Assembly (NCBI GenBank): GCA_018268755.1
Contig: JAFDVW010000009.1
Span: 186,001-250,000 of the forward strand
Length of the DNA: 64,000 bases
Reading direction: 5' to 3'
Source of the DNA: Acidobacteriota bacterium
GTDB lineage: Bacteria; Acidobacteriota; Terriglobia; Terriglobales; Acidobacteriaceae
Part shown: piece by piece, positions 34,337 to 43,677 of the stretch
How the letters are laid out: each line of letters starts with the position of its first letter
Position numbering within the stretch: position 1 is the first letter of the stretch
Position numbers and translations under genes: made by a program
Notes under the pieces: model-generated
What the model was told of the DNA's origin: nothing
Database searches by the model: none
What the model saw: the letters and a program-made list of their open reading frames with translations, nothing else

Positions 34337-34804
34337 ATGTCGCAGATTCTCTCCCCCGGCACTGCCGCTCCTGACTTCACGCTCCCGATTGCTCCCGACA
34401 AGAAGATTTCTCTGCGCGAGCTGCGCGGCAAACCGGTGATTCTGGCTTTCTATCCGGCGGACTGGAGCCCGGTGTGCGGTGACCAGATGGCGCTCTACAA
34501 CGAAATTCTTCCCGAGTTCCAGAAATTCGGCGCAGAGCTGCTGGGCGTTTCAGTGGACGGGGTCTGGTGCCATGCCGCCTTCGCCAAAGACCGCAAGCTG
34601 CGCTTCCCTCTGGCGGCGGACTTCGAACCAAAGGGCGACGTGGCGCGGAAGTTCGGTGTTTATCGCGGCAACGACGGCATCACCGAACGCGCCCTGTTCG
34701 TGATCGACAAAAATGGCGTCATCGCGTGGAGCTATCTGTCCCCGATCGCCGTCAACCCGGGTGCGGACGGCATTTTGCAGGCGCTCGAAGATTTGCCCGA
34801 ATAG
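34337..34804 (+). CDS. Peroxiredoxin (AhpC/TSA-like)
   Basis: A 155-residue thioredoxin-fold peroxidase of the AhpC/TSA (redoxin) family. Peroxidatic Cys47 is in DWSPVCGDQ and the N-terminal APDFTLP is typical. A second Cys78 (GVWCHAAF) lies near the usual AhpE/BCP region and could be a resolving residue. GGAGG stands 7 bp before the ATG at 34337. The DsbA-like gene follows after 26 bp, so the two may form a thiol-redox operon that detoxifies peroxides. Confidence 0.9.
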   Translation: MSQILSPGTAAPDFTLPIAPDKKISLRELRGKPVILAFYPADWSPVCGDQMALYNEILPEFQKFGAELLGVSVDGVWCHAAFAKDRKLRFPLAADFEPKGDVARKFGVYRGNDGITERALFVIDKNGVIAWSYLSPIAVNPGADGILQALEDLPE

Positions 34805-34830
34805 ATTTCGTGCAACAGAAAGAGCTGAAC

Positions 34831-35358
34831 ATGAGTATGCTGCGAGTTCCTGTTTCCTCTCAAGACCACGTCCAGGGCGAGGTCCAGGCGGAAATCACGC
34901 TGGTGGAATACGGGGACTATGAGTGCCCGCACTGCGCCCACGCCCACCCCATTGTGAAGCGGGTGCAAAAACACTTTGGCAAGCGTCTGCGCTTTGTGTT
35001 TCGCAACTTCCCATTGACCCAGATCCATCCCCAGGCGCAAAGCGCCGCCGAGGCCACGGAATTTGCCGCGGCCCACGGACACTACTGGGAGATGCACGAC
35101 CGGATTTTCGAGAACCAAGCGCGTCTCAGCGCGGCATTCCTGTTGGAACTGGCCGAGTCGCTGGGCATGGCCGCCCCAGACCTGCGTAACGCCTTGGCAG
35201 AAGAACGCTATGCCGCTGTGGTCAAGAATGACTTCCTGGGCGGGGTACGCAGCGGGGTAAACGGAACGCCGACGTTTTTTATCAACGGCTACCGGCATGA
35301 TGGGCCCTTCGAGTATGCGGATTTGGTGTCTGCCATCGAGGCGCGTGCCGGGAAGTAG
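34831..35358 (+). CDS. DsbA-like thioredoxin-domain protein
   Basis: A 175-residue DsbA-family thiol oxidoreductase. The active-site motif is CPHC (Cys32-Cys35) in EYGDYECPHCAHAHP. The cis-Pro loop is GVNGTPTFFING. There is no signal peptide, so it is probably cytoplasmic, unlike classical DsbA. Such proteins (DsbA/FrnE-like) reduce or oxidise cytosolic thiols. The start at 34831 is the ATG right after a weak AAGAGC. It follows the peroxiredoxin gene, which supports a redox partnership. Confidence 0.85.
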   Translation: MSMLRVPVSSQDHVQGEVQAEITLVEYGDYECPHCAHAHPIVKRVQKHFGKRLRFVFRNFPLTQIHPQAQSAAEATEFAAAHGHYWEMHDRIFENQARLSAAFLLELAESLGMAAPDLRNALAEERYAAVVKNDFLGGVRSGVNGTPTFFINGYRHDGPFEYADLVSAIEARAGK

Positions 35359-35423
35359 CGTCTGCGCTCAACCATGGATGTGCTATGGTTTAGGCTCTTC
35401 GCGAAGTTGCCGGCGAGGCCCGC

Positions 35424-36236
35424 ATGCCCCGATACGAATATCGCCCTCTGAAACCGACTCCGGCCGCGGAAAAGGCATTCCTGGAGTGGGTCGACCATCT
35501 GGACCAACAATTCGCCAACCGCGATGCCGACCATCGCAGCAGCGTGGTGCGCGACGCCCTGCACCAGTTGTATCTGGGCAAGCGCTACACCCCACCCTAC
35601 GCCACCGCTCCCTTAGGCGAGCAGACGCTTTTGCACTCTTTCGATCCGCGCAATATTACTCTGGAGCCCGAGTACTATGGCGACGTGGACGCTGAAAAAT
35701 ACGCCGAGCGTAAACCGCTCATCTGGTTCTGGATGATGTTCGACCGCTCTCCCGCGGGCTTGAACCATTGGCTGGGCTTCCGCATGCGGGCCATGCTGGC
35801 GCGACACATTTTCAAACATTGCGGGCAGAACGTGAAGATCTTCCACGGCGTGGAATTCTCCTACGGCTATAACCTCACGGTGGAAGACGAGTGCGTGGTC
35901 CACAAATACGTTCTGCTCGACGACCGCGGCGAGATCATCATCCGCCGGGGAACCTCCCTTTCCGACTATGCCAACGTCTATTCGCATACCCACGATCTGA
36001 ATGATGGCATGATCGTAGACAATCAAAAGACCGAGATCGGGCCCCAGGCCCGCATTACCTACCACGCCACCGTGCTCAGCGGGGTCAAGGTGGGGGAACA
36101 TGGCCTGGTCGGATCCATGGGCGTGGCCTCCAAGAATGTGGAGCCCTTCCACGTGGTGGTGGGAGTTCCGGCTAAGCCGGTCAAGGTCAAGCCGATCGCC
36201 CCGGAAGAGTTGCGGAAGTCCCTGGAAAAACAGTGA
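35424..36236 (+). CDS. Left-handed beta-helix acyltransferase-like protein
   Basis: A 270-residue protein whose second half (about 135-245) has hexapeptide-like repeats (IFHGVEFSYGYNLTVEDECV, HKYVLLDDRGEIIIRRGTSL, KTEIGPQARITYHATVLSGV) and ends in VVVGVPAKPVKVKPIA, a typical acetyltransferase end. The N-terminal 130 residues do not resemble a known domain to me. A conserved His in HTHDL could be catalytic. It probably transfers an acyl group to a sugar or small molecule. It stands alone on the plus strand with no obvious partner. Confidence 0.75.
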   Translation: MPRYEYRPLKPTPAAEKAFLEWVDHLDQQFANRDADHRSSVVRDALHQLYLGKRYTPPYATAPLGEQTLLHSFDPRNITLEPEYYGDVDAEKYAERKPLIWFWMMFDRSPAGLNHWLGFRMRAMLARHIFKHCGQNVKIFHGVEFSYGYNLTVEDECVVHKYVLLDDRGEIIIRRGTSLSDYANVYSHTHDLNDGMIVDNQKTEIGPQARITYHATVLSGVKVGEHGLVGSMGVASKNVEPFHVVVGVPAKPVKVKPIAPEELRKSLEKQ

Positions 36237-36334
36237 CCTAAGCCGCTTTTGCCGGGCGGCCGGGGCCCCCTTTTCGCGGCCCAAACAAGGCGCGGCGGCC
36301 GGGTTTTACGTGTTACTATCGAAGGCAGTCCCGC

Positions 36335-37036
36335 ATGACCCTGCACCACGTAGATATCCTTTTCCAGTTGATCGTTTTTTTGTTTGCGATCAGCATTCAC
36401 GAGTCGGCGCACGCCTGGATGGCGAACCGTTGTGGAGACCCGACCGCCCGCATGCTGGGCAGGATCACGCTCAATCCCATCAAGCACATCGACCTGTTTG
36501 GCACGGTATTGCTGCCGCTGGTCGCCATGGTCAGCGGCTTAATGGTCATCGGCTGGGCCAAGCCGACCCCGGTGAATCCGCGAAATTTTCGCCATTATGT
36601 GAAAGACGACATTCTGACTTCCGTGGTGGGGCCGATCAGTAACTTTGTGATTGCGGCGGGGGCGGTGCTGGCGTTGCTGCTGATCTGCCTGGTGTCACCC
36701 TTGGGCAAAGTCGTGATTCAGTCCATCGTGTTTGACTATCCCAACCATCTCGATTCCCTGCTGGCGCACTCCGGGACGCTGATCATGCCGCTGAGCCTGC
36801 TGCTGTATGAGCTGATGTTTATTAATGTCGTGCTCGGCGTGTTCAACCTGTTTCCGGTACCGCCCCTCGACGGCAGCCATGTGATCCGGCATTTTCTCCC
36901 GGCGGGCATACTGCGCATTTATGATTCCATTGGTTTCTTCGGCGTGCTGATTCTGGTGTATTTCGGCGGCCGCTATATCTGGCAAGCGATTGACCCGGTT
37001 TTAGGGATTTTCAACTCCATACTCTTGAGAGCCTGA
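36335..37036 (+). CDS. M50-family site-2 metalloprotease
   Basis: A 233-residue polytopic membrane protease. The zinc motif HExxH is HESAH at residues 22-26. A second conserved region NLFPVPPLDGSH near residue 180 supplies the third ligand Asp and the family NPxPxxDG-like motif. This is the compact bacterial form of the site-2 protease (no PDZ domain). It probably acts on membrane proteins, with unknown substrates. Its stop overlaps the trpS start (TGATG), so the genes are coupled. Confidence 0.88.
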   Translation: MTLHHVDILFQLIVFLFAISIHESAHAWMANRCGDPTARMLGRITLNPIKHIDLFGTVLLPLVAMVSGLMVIGWAKPTPVNPRNFRHYVKDDILTSVVGPISNFVIAAGAVLALLLICLVSPLGKVVIQSIVFDYPNHLDSLLAHSGTLIMPLSLLLYELMFINVVLGVFNLFPVPPLDGSHVIRHFLPAGILRIYDSIGFFGVLILVYFGGRYIWQAIDPVLGIFNSILLRA

Positions 37037-38076
37037 TGCCTCCTCGTCCCAATCAACTGAAACGCGTGCTCAGCGGTATGCGGCCCACCGGCAAACTGCA
37101 CCTGGGGAACTTCGTGGGCGCGCTGGATAACTGGGTGCGCATGCAGGACCAGTACGAGTGTTTTTTCTGTGTGGCCGACTGGCACGCGCTGACCACCGAC
37201 TACGCCGACACTTCGAAGCTCAAGTCCAACTCCATGGAAGTGATGCTCGACTGGCTGGCGGCGGGGCTCGATCCGGAGCGCTGTCCCATGTTCATCCAGT
37301 CGCACGTCCCCCAGCATGCCGAGCTACACCTGCTGTTTTCCATGATTACGCCCCTGGGATGGCTGGAGCGCGTCCCCACCTACAAAGAGCAACGGGAAAA
37401 CATCACCGAGAAGGATTTGGGGACCTACGGCTTTCTGGGCTATCCCGTGCTGCAATCGGCGGACATTCTCATCTACCAGGCCGACTTCGTGCCTGTAGGC
37501 GAAGACCAGGTGCCGCACGTGGAGCTGACGCGTGAGATCGCGCGCCGCTTCAACATGTTCTACACCCGCAAAAATACTTCCGTCTTTCCCGAACCGCAGC
37601 CCTTACTGACGCCGGCGGCCAAGCTGCCCGGCACCGACGGGCGCAAGATGTCCAAGTCCTACGGCAACACCATCCTGATGACCGACCCGGAACCGATGGT
37701 GCGGCAAAAGCTGAAGACCATGGTCACCGATCCGGCGCGGGTGCGCCGCACCGATCCCGGCAATCCGGATGTCTGCCCGGTGGGCGACCTGCACAAGATC
37801 TTCAGCGACCGCGAGACCATCGCCAAGGTCAACGAGGGCTGCCGCTCGGCGGGAATTGGGTGCATCGAGTGCAAGGGCTGGGCGGCGGATTCGCTGGTCA
37901 GCATCCTCAACCCCATGCAGGAACGGCGCAAGAAATATGAGGACAATCCGCGGCTGGCCTGGGATATTCTGGAAGCAGGCGCCGCCCGCGCGAAGAAAGT
38001 GGCCAGCGCCACGCTCGAAGAGGTTCGGGAAGCGATGGGCACCTCGCTTGACTACGAACCTCCGCGCAATTCCTAG
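37036..38076 (+). CDS. trpS: Tryptophanyl-tRNA synthetase
   Basis: A 346-residue class I aminoacyl-tRNA synthetase that charges tRNA-Trp. The HIGH-type motif appears as GKLHLGN (residues 19-25) and the KMSKS loop at 204-208 (GRKMSKSYGN). GYPVLQSADILIY is the conserved Trp-binding region. Length is close to the bacterial norm of about 330. It overlaps the upstream protease stop. A small gap separates it from scpA. Confidence 0.95.
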   Translation: MPPRPNQLKRVLSGMRPTGKLHLGNFVGALDNWVRMQDQYECFFCVADWHALTTDYADTSKLKSNSMEVMLDWLAAGLDPERCPMFIQSHVPQHAELHLLFSMITPLGWLERVPTYKEQRENITEKDLGTYGFLGYPVLQSADILIYQADFVPVGEDQVPHVELTREIARRFNMFYTRKNTSVFPEPQPLLTPAAKLPGTDGRKMSKSYGNTILMTDPEPMVRQKLKTMVTDPARVRRTDPGNPDVCPVGDLHKIFSDRETIAKVNEGCRSAGIGCIECKGWAADSLVSILNPMQERRKKYEDNPRLAWDILEAGAARAKKVASATLEEVREAMGTSLDYEPPRNS

Positions 38077-38118
38077 CCACACCCAGATCCATTGCCGGAA
38101 CCGATAGAACGAGAACTG

Positions 38119-38982
38119 ATGACCGAAGAAGTAAAACTCGAAACTGGTCCTGACCCGGCGGCGGCCGCGCCCTCCGAGCCAGCCTCGCCCAGAAAGCCGC
38201 AAAAGCAGAGCGACTTCCCTTTTGCGGTCGCGGTCAGCGACGTCTATGAAGGCCCGCTGGACCTACTGCTCGACCTCATTCGCAAGCAGGACATAGACAT
38301 CTACGACATTCCCATCGCGCGCATCACGGCGCAATATCTGGCGTATGTGGAAAAGCTGCGCGAGCTGGATGTGAACGTGGCCGCCGAGTTCATTTACATG
38401 GCGGCGGTGCTCATCCACATCAAGTCCAAGATGTTGCTGCCCCGCGACCCACTGGCCCCCGCCGATGCGCCGGAAGATCCGCGCACCGAGCTGGTCAATC
38501 GCCTGCTGGAGCATGAGAAGTTCAAGTCGGCGGCACAGATGCTCCTGCAAAAGCAGCAGATTGAGGAAGCCGTCCTCTCCAATCCTGCGCTCAAGGAGTT
38601 CATGAATGCGGAAGGCACGGAGCCGGAGATCGCTGCCGATGTCATCGATTTGGTCAAGACCTTCCAGCAGATTCTGGAGCGGGCCCGAACCCGCCCGCTG
38701 ATCCAGGTGGATGAGGAATCCGTCACCGTGGGGCAGATGATTGATTATCTGCGGCGGCGGTTGTCGCTGGAAAACCGCCCGCTGCGCCTGAAGCAACTCC
38801 TCAACAACATTGAGTCGCAACAGGCCCTGGTCTGCATGTTTCTGGCCCTGCTCGAACTGGTGCGCCTGCAGGCCATCCAGTTGCGCCAAGAACGGGTTTT
38901 TGGGGAAATTCTCCTGCGCAAGCACGCCGGTTTTGACGCCATGCTGGCGGAGCAGTCCGCGGTGAAAGACGATTGGCGATAG
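38119..38982 (+). CDS. scpA: Segregation and condensation protein A
   Basis: A 288-residue-class ScpA (kleisin) subunit that works with ScpB and SMC in chromosome condensation. The N-terminal YEGPLDLLLDLIRKQDIDIY is the SMC-head-binding region, and the C-terminal end (LRLKQLLNNIESQQALVCMF and beyond) binds the other SMC head. I chose the ATG at 38119 over a TTG at 38092, since GAACGAGAA stands before it. scpB follows after 30 bp, as in most Bacteria. Confidence 0.92.
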   Translation: MTEEVKLETGPDPAAAAPSEPASPRKPQKQSDFPFAVAVSDVYEGPLDLLLDLIRKQDIDIYDIPIARITAQYLAYVEKLRELDVNVAAEFIYMAAVLIHIKSKMLLPRDPLAPADAPEDPRTELVNRLLEHEKFKSAAQMLLQKQQIEEAVLSNPALKEFMNAEGTEPEIAADVIDLVKTFQQILERARTRPLIQVDEESVTVGQMIDYLRRRLSLENRPLRLKQLLNNIESQQALVCMFLALLELVRLQAIQLRQERVFGEILLRKHAGFDAMLAEQSAVKDDWR

Positions 38983-39012
38983 ATTGCAGTTCGCACCAAC
39001 GATTGATCTGAC

Positions 39013-39732
39013 ATGAGCCTGAAAGCCCAACTCGAAGCCATTATTTACGCGGCGGAAACGCCCATCACCCAGGACCAGATTTTCCAGCTGGTGAAGGACT
39101 CGGTCCTCGCCGGCGGGACGGCCGATGAAGCGGAAGCCAAATCGCGTGTCCGCGGCGCCCTGGAAGAATTGCTCACCGCCTATGCGTCCGAAGACCACGG
39201 CGTAGAAATTCGCCAGGTGGCGGGCGGCTACCGCATGTCCACCAAGCCCGAGCAGCACGATCTGGTGCGTTCTTTCGCCAAGAGCCTGAAACCGCCCATT
39301 CGCCTTTCCCTGCCCGCCTTGGAGACACTGGCGGTCATCGCCTATCGCCAGCCGGTCACCGTGCCCGAGATCAACGAAATCCGCGGCGTGGATTCCGGAG
39401 GCGTAATCGGCACGCTGCTCGATCGCAAGCTGATCACCACGGCTGGCCGCAAGCAAGTGATTGGACGCCCTATTCTCTACAAGACCACCAAAGAATTTCT
39501 GTTGCGCTTTGGGCTCAAGGACGTCAACGAGCTGCCCAGCATGGAAGAATTCGAAAAACTGGTCGCGGAGTCGTTCCAGAGCGATCTGCTGCCGGCGGAG
39601 TCGAGTGCGGCGGAAACTCCGGCGGCTCCGGAAGCGGCAGATAGCAGTGAACCGTCGGGCGAACCCGAGGCTTCCGCTCCAGAGGCCCCGGCGGAAGAAG
39701 TGGCAAGCAAGACTGTGGATCATCCCGAATAA
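39013..39732 (+). CDS. scpB: Segregation and condensation protein B
   Basis: A 239-residue ScpB protein with two winged-helix domains (about 1-95 and 98-175, the latter with LPALETLAVIAYRQPVTVPE). It forms the SMC-ScpAB condensin with the preceding gene product. From about residue 195 the C-terminus is a low-complexity Ala/Pro/Glu-rich tail (AAETPAAPEAADSSEPSGEP), common in this protein and probably disordered. It is followed 4 bp later by a pseudouridine synthase gene. Confidence 0.92.
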   Translation: MSLKAQLEAIIYAAETPITQDQIFQLVKDSVLAGGTADEAEAKSRVRGALEELLTAYASEDHGVEIRQVAGGYRMSTKPEQHDLVRSFAKSLKPPIRLSLPALETLAVIAYRQPVTVPEINEIRGVDSGGVIGTLLDRKLITTAGRKQVIGRPILYKTTKEFLLRFGLKDVNELPSMEEFEKLVAESFQSDLLPAESSAAETPAAPEAADSSEPSGEPEASAPEAPAEEVASKTVDHPE

Positions 39733-39736
39733 ACGA

Positions 39737-40468
39737 ATGCCAGTCGAACGTCTACAAAAGATCATCGCCGCTGCCGGGATCGCCTCCCGCCGTAAAGCCG
39801 AAGAGCTGATTAGCAGCGGGCTGGTGTCCGTGAACGGCCAGGTGGTCAGCGAACTGGGCAGCAAAGCGGACGCGGAGCATGACCACATCCGGGTGAACGG
39901 AAAGCTGCTCAAGGGCGCACAGCGTCCGGTCTATGTGCTGCTCAATAAACCCAAAGGCTATGTGACCACCGTCCGCGATCCGGAAGGGCGGCCCACCGTC
40001 ATGGACCTGGTCCGCGGGCTAGGAGCACGGGTCTATCCTGTGGGACGTCTTGATTATGCCAGCGAAGGCCTGTTGCTGTTGACCAACGACGGCGACCTGG
40101 CCGCCAAGCTCATGAAGGCCGAATCACACGTGCCCAAGACTTATCTGGTCAAGGTGGCTGGGGTGCCCACGCCGGAAAGCCTGGCCAAATTGCGCGGCGG
40201 TATTTCCATCGCCGCCGACAAGGGCCGCCGGGTACGGACTGCGCCCGCGAAGATTCAGCCGGTGCGGGAAGGCGACAATCCCTGGTACGAAGTGACCCTG
40301 ATTGAAGGCAAGAACCGCCAGATTCGGCGCATGTTCGAGGAAGTCGGCCACCACGTGGAAAAAATCAAGCGGGTGCGGTTTGGATCGCTCGAGCTGGATG
40401 TGCATCCGGGAAAGTTCCGCCACCTCACCCTGCGTGAAATCGCCAAACTGAAATCCGCCACGCAGTAG
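39737..40468 (+). CDS. rluB: 23S rRNA pseudouridine synthase, RsuA/RluB family
   Basis: A 243-residue pseudouridine synthase. Residues 3-60 form an S4 RNA-binding domain. The catalytic motif GRLDYASEG has Asp106 as nucleophile. Other conserved runs are PVYVLLNKPKG and EGKNRQIRRM. It is usually found next to scpB, as here. The longer reading from 39461 overlaps scpB and lacks S4-like sequence, so the ATG at 39737 is preferred. RluB is the best match in the family, but RsuA or RluE specificity cannot be excluded. Confidence 0.9.
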   Translation: MPVERLQKIIAAAGIASRRKAEELISSGLVSVNGQVVSELGSKADAEHDHIRVNGKLLKGAQRPVYVLLNKPKGYVTTVRDPEGRPTVMDLVRGLGARVYPVGRLDYASEGLLLLTNDGDLAAKLMKAESHVPKTYLVKVAGVPTPESLAKLRGGISIAADKGRRVRTAPAKIQPVREGDNPWYEVTLIEGKNRQIRRMFEEVGHHVEKIKRVRFGSLELDVHPGKFRHLTLREIAKLKSATQ

Positions 40469-40484
40469 TTTCGAGGAGGTCGCG

Positions 40485-41504
40485 TTGCTCCGGCTCTCTC
40501 TGAACGAAAATCCGCTCGGGCCCTCCCCGCTGGCTGTGGAAGCCATGCAGCGGGCGCTGAGCGCCAGCCATCTTTATCCGGACCATGAGGCCAACCCGCT
40601 GCGCGAGCGGCTGGCCGGGTTCTATAGGATCCAGCCGCAAGACATTCTGGTCACGGACGGCAGCACGGCCGGACTCGAAATCATTGCCCGCACCGTGCTG
40701 GGCCCGGGACGGAATGCGGTGACCAGCGCCGGCTCTTTCATCGAATATCCCATCATCACCAAGTCCGTAGGCGCGCAACTCATAGAAGTTCCCCTGAAGA
40801 ATGACGGCTTTGATCTGGATGCCGTCGCGCAAGCTATTAACCCGGACACCCGGCTTATCTTCTTCGCAAACCCGAACAATCCTACGGGCACGCTGACCCC
40901 CGTGGAAGAGACGGAGCGCTTTCTCCGCAAGGTACCGGAATCCGTCATTGTCATCCTGGACGAAGCTTACTTCGAATTTGCGGAGTATTTTGCCGCCCGG
41001 CGCGGGGTGCCTTACACGCGCGCTTTGGAATGGATCCGCGAGTACCCCAACCTCCTGGTGCTGCGCACCTTTTCCAAAGTGCATGGGCTGGCGGGCCTGC
41101 GGGTAGGCTATTGCCTGGGACCGCATCCTCTGCTGGAGCGCGTGGCGGAGATGAAGCGCATGTTTTGTGTGTCCCAGCCGGCGCAGGCTGCGGCGCTGGC
41201 CGCGCTCGAGGACGATGCACACATCCAGCGGACTCTACAGAACAATGCGGAACAAGCGCAGTGGCTGACCGAACAGCTTACTGGGCTGGGCGTGCGTGTA
41301 CCGCCCACCTGGACCAATTTCCTCTACTGCGACTTGCAGCGTGAAGCCGGTCCAGTGGCCAAGCGGCTGGCGGCGGAGGGGATACAAGTACTTCAGCCTG
41401 GAGCCTGGGGTCTGCCCCATGCCGTGCGGGTCACCATCGGAACAGCGGAGCAAAATCAGGCCTTTCTCGCAGCGTTTCGCAAGGCGTGGCAGGCCCCAGG
41501 TTAG
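40485..41504 (+). CDS. hisC: Histidinol-phosphate aminotransferase
   Basis: A 339-residue fold-type I PLP enzyme for histidine biosynthesis. NENPLGPSP (residues 7-15), ANPNNPTGT and the PLP lysine Lys198 in RTFSKVHGLAGLRVGY are hallmark parts. The TTG start at 40485 has GGAGG at about 6 bp and is well supported. It is not near other his genes here. Substrate overlap with aromatic amino acids is known for the family, so some broad specificity is possible. It converges on the next gene with 5 bp between the stops. Confidence 0.88.
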   Translation: MLRLSLNENPLGPSPLAVEAMQRALSASHLYPDHEANPLRERLAGFYRIQPQDILVTDGSTAGLEIIARTVLGPGRNAVTSAGSFIEYPIITKSVGAQLIEVPLKNDGFDLDAVAQAINPDTRLIFFANPNNPTGTLTPVEETERFLRKVPESVIVILDEAYFEFAEYFAARRGVPYTRALEWIREYPNLLVLRTFSKVHGLAGLRVGYCLGPHPLLERVAEMKRMFCVSQPAQAAALAALEDDAHIQRTLQNNAEQAQWLTEQLTGLGVRVPPTWTNFLYCDLQREAGPVAKRLAAEGIQVLQPGAWGLPHAVRVTIGTAEQNQAFLAAFRKAWQAPG

Positions 41505-41509
41505 AACTC

Positions 41510-42526
41510 CTACATCATGGGAAGGCGCGCGGCGCCGTACAGCCCGGCATCACTTCCCAAAAGAGCGCGGGTGATCAGGGTCTTGGTAGGACCTTCCGGT
41601 TCGATCTGTGCGGAAGCGCCTTGGCCGCCCGTAAGGGAAGTAGCCGGAGCGGTGGCCGCATAGACCAAAGAGCGCTGCCGAATTTCCTCAAACATCGCGG
41701 GAGCAAAGGCCTCCCAGGCGCTGGAAGCTCCTCCCCCAATGACATACATGGGCAGATTCAGGACGTTGACCAGGCTGCCCAGCCCCAGGCCCAGCGCGCG
41801 GCCCACGCGGCGGAAAATCTTTTGCGCTTCTTCATCTCCCTGGATGGCCAGGTTGTAGACGGCCTTGGCGCTGAACTCAGGGTCGGAGCCGGCCGCGCGC
41901 GCCAGGTTGGGCGATTTGCCGCTGTGGATGGCTTCCTTCGCCATACGCACCACTGCCGTGGCGGAAGCGTACTGCTCCAGGCAGCCACGGTTGCCGCAAC
42001 CACAGGGATGGCCCTCCGGCTCCACGGTCATATGGCCGACTTCGCCGGCCATGCCCGTCATGCCATGCAGGATGCGTCCATGGATGACGATGCCTCCGCC
42101 CACTCCGGTGCCCAGGGTGAAGATCATCATGTCTTCCACATCGCGGGCCGCACCCAACCACTTCTCACCCAGGGCGGCAACGTTGGCGTCGTTCTCCAGA
42201 ATCACCCGCGTGCCCAGGCGCCGTTCAATCTCCTTATGCACAGGGGTGCCCGCCCAGCCGGGCAGGTTGGGCGACTCGCGCAGGGTGCCGGTCTTCATGT
42301 CGATGATGCCGGGCACACCGATGCCAATGCCAAACAAGTGTCCGGTGGTGGCGAATTTTTCGATCTGATGGCGAATGGCTTCGCACATCTCGCCGATCAC
42401 GTGGTCCTTGCCCAGCGCGACCTTGGTGCCGAGGGTCACTTTCTCGAGGAGCTGTCCGCTTTCATCAACCGTGGCAATGCGGAGATTCGTCCCGCCCAGA
42501 TCTACCCCAATGGAAAAATTAGGCAT
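41510..42526 (-). CDS. ROK-family glucokinase
   Basis: A 338-residue ROK kinase with all standard motifs, in contrast to the one at 4090. DLGGTN (9-14) is the phosphate loop. LENDANVAALGE holds the catalytic Asp. GTGVGGGIV is the second phosphate region, and GHPCGCGNRGCLEQYAS is the full zinc motif. It probably phosphorylates glucose or a related sugar in the cytoplasm. The ATG at 42526 begins MPNFSIGVDLGG. It sits between hisC and mutM without an obvious operon partner. Confidence 0.9.
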   Translation of the reverse strand: MPNFSIGVDLGGTNLRIATVDESGQLLEKVTLGTKVALGKDHVIGEMCEAIRHQIEKFATTGHLFGIGIGVPGIIDMKTGTLRESPNLPGWAGTPVHKEIERRLGTRVILENDANVAALGEKWLGAARDVEDMMIFTLGTGVGGGIVIHGRILHGMTGMAGEVGHMTVEPEGHPCGCGNRGCLEQYASATAVVRMAKEAIHSGKSPNLARAAGSDPEFSAKAVYNLAIQGDEEAQKIFRRVGRALGLGLGSLVNVLNLPMYVIGGGASSAWEAFAPAMFEEIRQRSLVYAATAPATSLTGGQGASAQIEPEGPTKTLITRALLGSDAGLYGAARLPMM

Positions 42527-42611
42527 AAGAATTTGGTAATAAGTCGATCAGAGTATCACCCTGCGTTTTGGATTGTCGAATGCGCCAAGAGGCTGCGATC
42601 ACCAGGAAAAT

Positions 42612-43466
42612 CTACTTCTGGCACTGGGAACAATAGTGGCTGCTACGTCCGGCAATCACGACGCGCTTGATCGGCTTTTTGCAAACCAGACAAGGCTCGC
42701 CTTCCCGCCCATAAACCCGGTGTCGCAGCTGGAAGAAACCTTCCTCGCCGTCGGCGTCCACATAATCGGAGACCGAAGAGCCGCCCAGCGCTACTGCCTC
42801 CTTCAGTACATGCTTCAGAGCCTGGTGGAGTTTGGTCAATTGCTCCCGCGTCAGAGTGGCGGCCTGCCGCTTGGGGCGAATGCCGGCCCGGAATAAAGCC
42901 TCGTCGGCGTAGATATTGCCCACGCCGCTGAGCAAATTCTGGTTCAGCAGGGCGCTCTTGATCGGGGTCTTGCGCCCACGAAAAAGCTCCAGAAAGCGCG
43001 GCAGGTCTACCTCCAGGGGCTCCGCTCCGGCCGCGGCAAAATCCGCCTGGGGCACGACGCTGAGCCGCCCGAAACGGCGCGGATCCACGAAGCGCAGCTC
43101 CCGCCCCGAGGCCAGATGAGCAATCGCATGCGTATGTTTGGCGATTTCAGTGTCTGCGGGGCACACCAGCATGCGCCCGGTCATCCCCAGATGGACGATC
43201 CACTGGGCCTTCCGGGGGGGCTGAGCCGCTTTTCTTTTCGCGGCCGAGGGCGGGCGAGCCCCGACGGATTCCAGGTCGAAGACAATGTGCTTGCCTACCC
43301 GCCGTACACGCTCGATACGCTTGCGCTCCAGGGTAGAGGCGATTTCAGCCGCTGGGGACTTCAGCGGCTCAGGCTTCTCCCCCAACCAGACGCTTGCAAT
43401 GACCTCCCCGCGCACCCGGCGATCCAGGCCGCGGGCAATGGTTTCTACCTCCGGTAGCTCAGGCAT
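42612..43466 (-). CDS. mutM: Formamidopyrimidine-DNA glycosylase
   Basis: A 284-residue DNA repair enzyme that removes oxidised purines such as 8-oxoguanine and cleaves the strand. The N-terminus MPELPEVET gives catalytic Pro2 and Glu3. Mid-region lysine and SALLNQNLLSGVGNIYADEA are the family DNA-binding segments. The C-terminal zinc finger (CLVC ... CSQC) is complete. A 10-15 residue insert near 80 (GARPPSAAKRKAAQPPRK) is lineage-specific. Divergent from purA. Confidence 0.95.
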   Translation of the reverse strand: MPELPEVETIARGLDRRVRGEVIASVWLGEKPEPLKSPAAEIASTLERKRIERVRRVGKHIVFDLESVGARPPSAAKRKAAQPPRKAQWIVHLGMTGRMLVCPADTEIAKHTHAIAHLASGRELRFVDPRRFGRLSVVPQADFAAAGAEPLEVDLPRFLELFRGRKTPIKSALLNQNLLSGVGNIYADEALFRAGIRPKRQAATLTREQLTKLHQALKHVLKEAVALGGSSVSDYVDADGEEGFFQLRHRVYGREGEPCLVCKKPIKRVVIAGRSSHYCSQCQK

Positions 43467-43519
43467 GCCAACAGTGTACCTGCCCCGGGGGCAAGCCGCA
43501 GGCGGCGTTTTCCGGCCAA

Positions 43520-43548
43520 TTGCCCTGTCCGCACGGTCACGGTATGAT
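43520..43548 (+). promoter_or_regulatory. purA: Candidate sigma70 promoter of purA
   Basis: TTGCCC (43520-43525) and TATGAT (43543-43548) are 17 bp apart, close to the consensus in both boxes and spacing. Transcription would start near 43555, giving a leader of about 120 nt before the purA start. The leader shows no riboswitch that I recognise. Confidence 0.6.
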
Positions 43549-43677
43549 AAAGAGTACCTCTGCTCGCCGGCGCACCCCAGTCATTCAGCAACGTATTCCC
43601 AGCTGCGCCCGGCGTGTGTGGTCCCGCTAGTCCGGCCCCGTGGCCTCGACCGCGTAGCCAATCATGGAGCCAGTATT

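Noticed and set aside
36243-36310. GC-rich inverted bits after the acyltransferase gene
   Set aside because: The stems are short and imperfect with no T-run, so I could not support a terminator.
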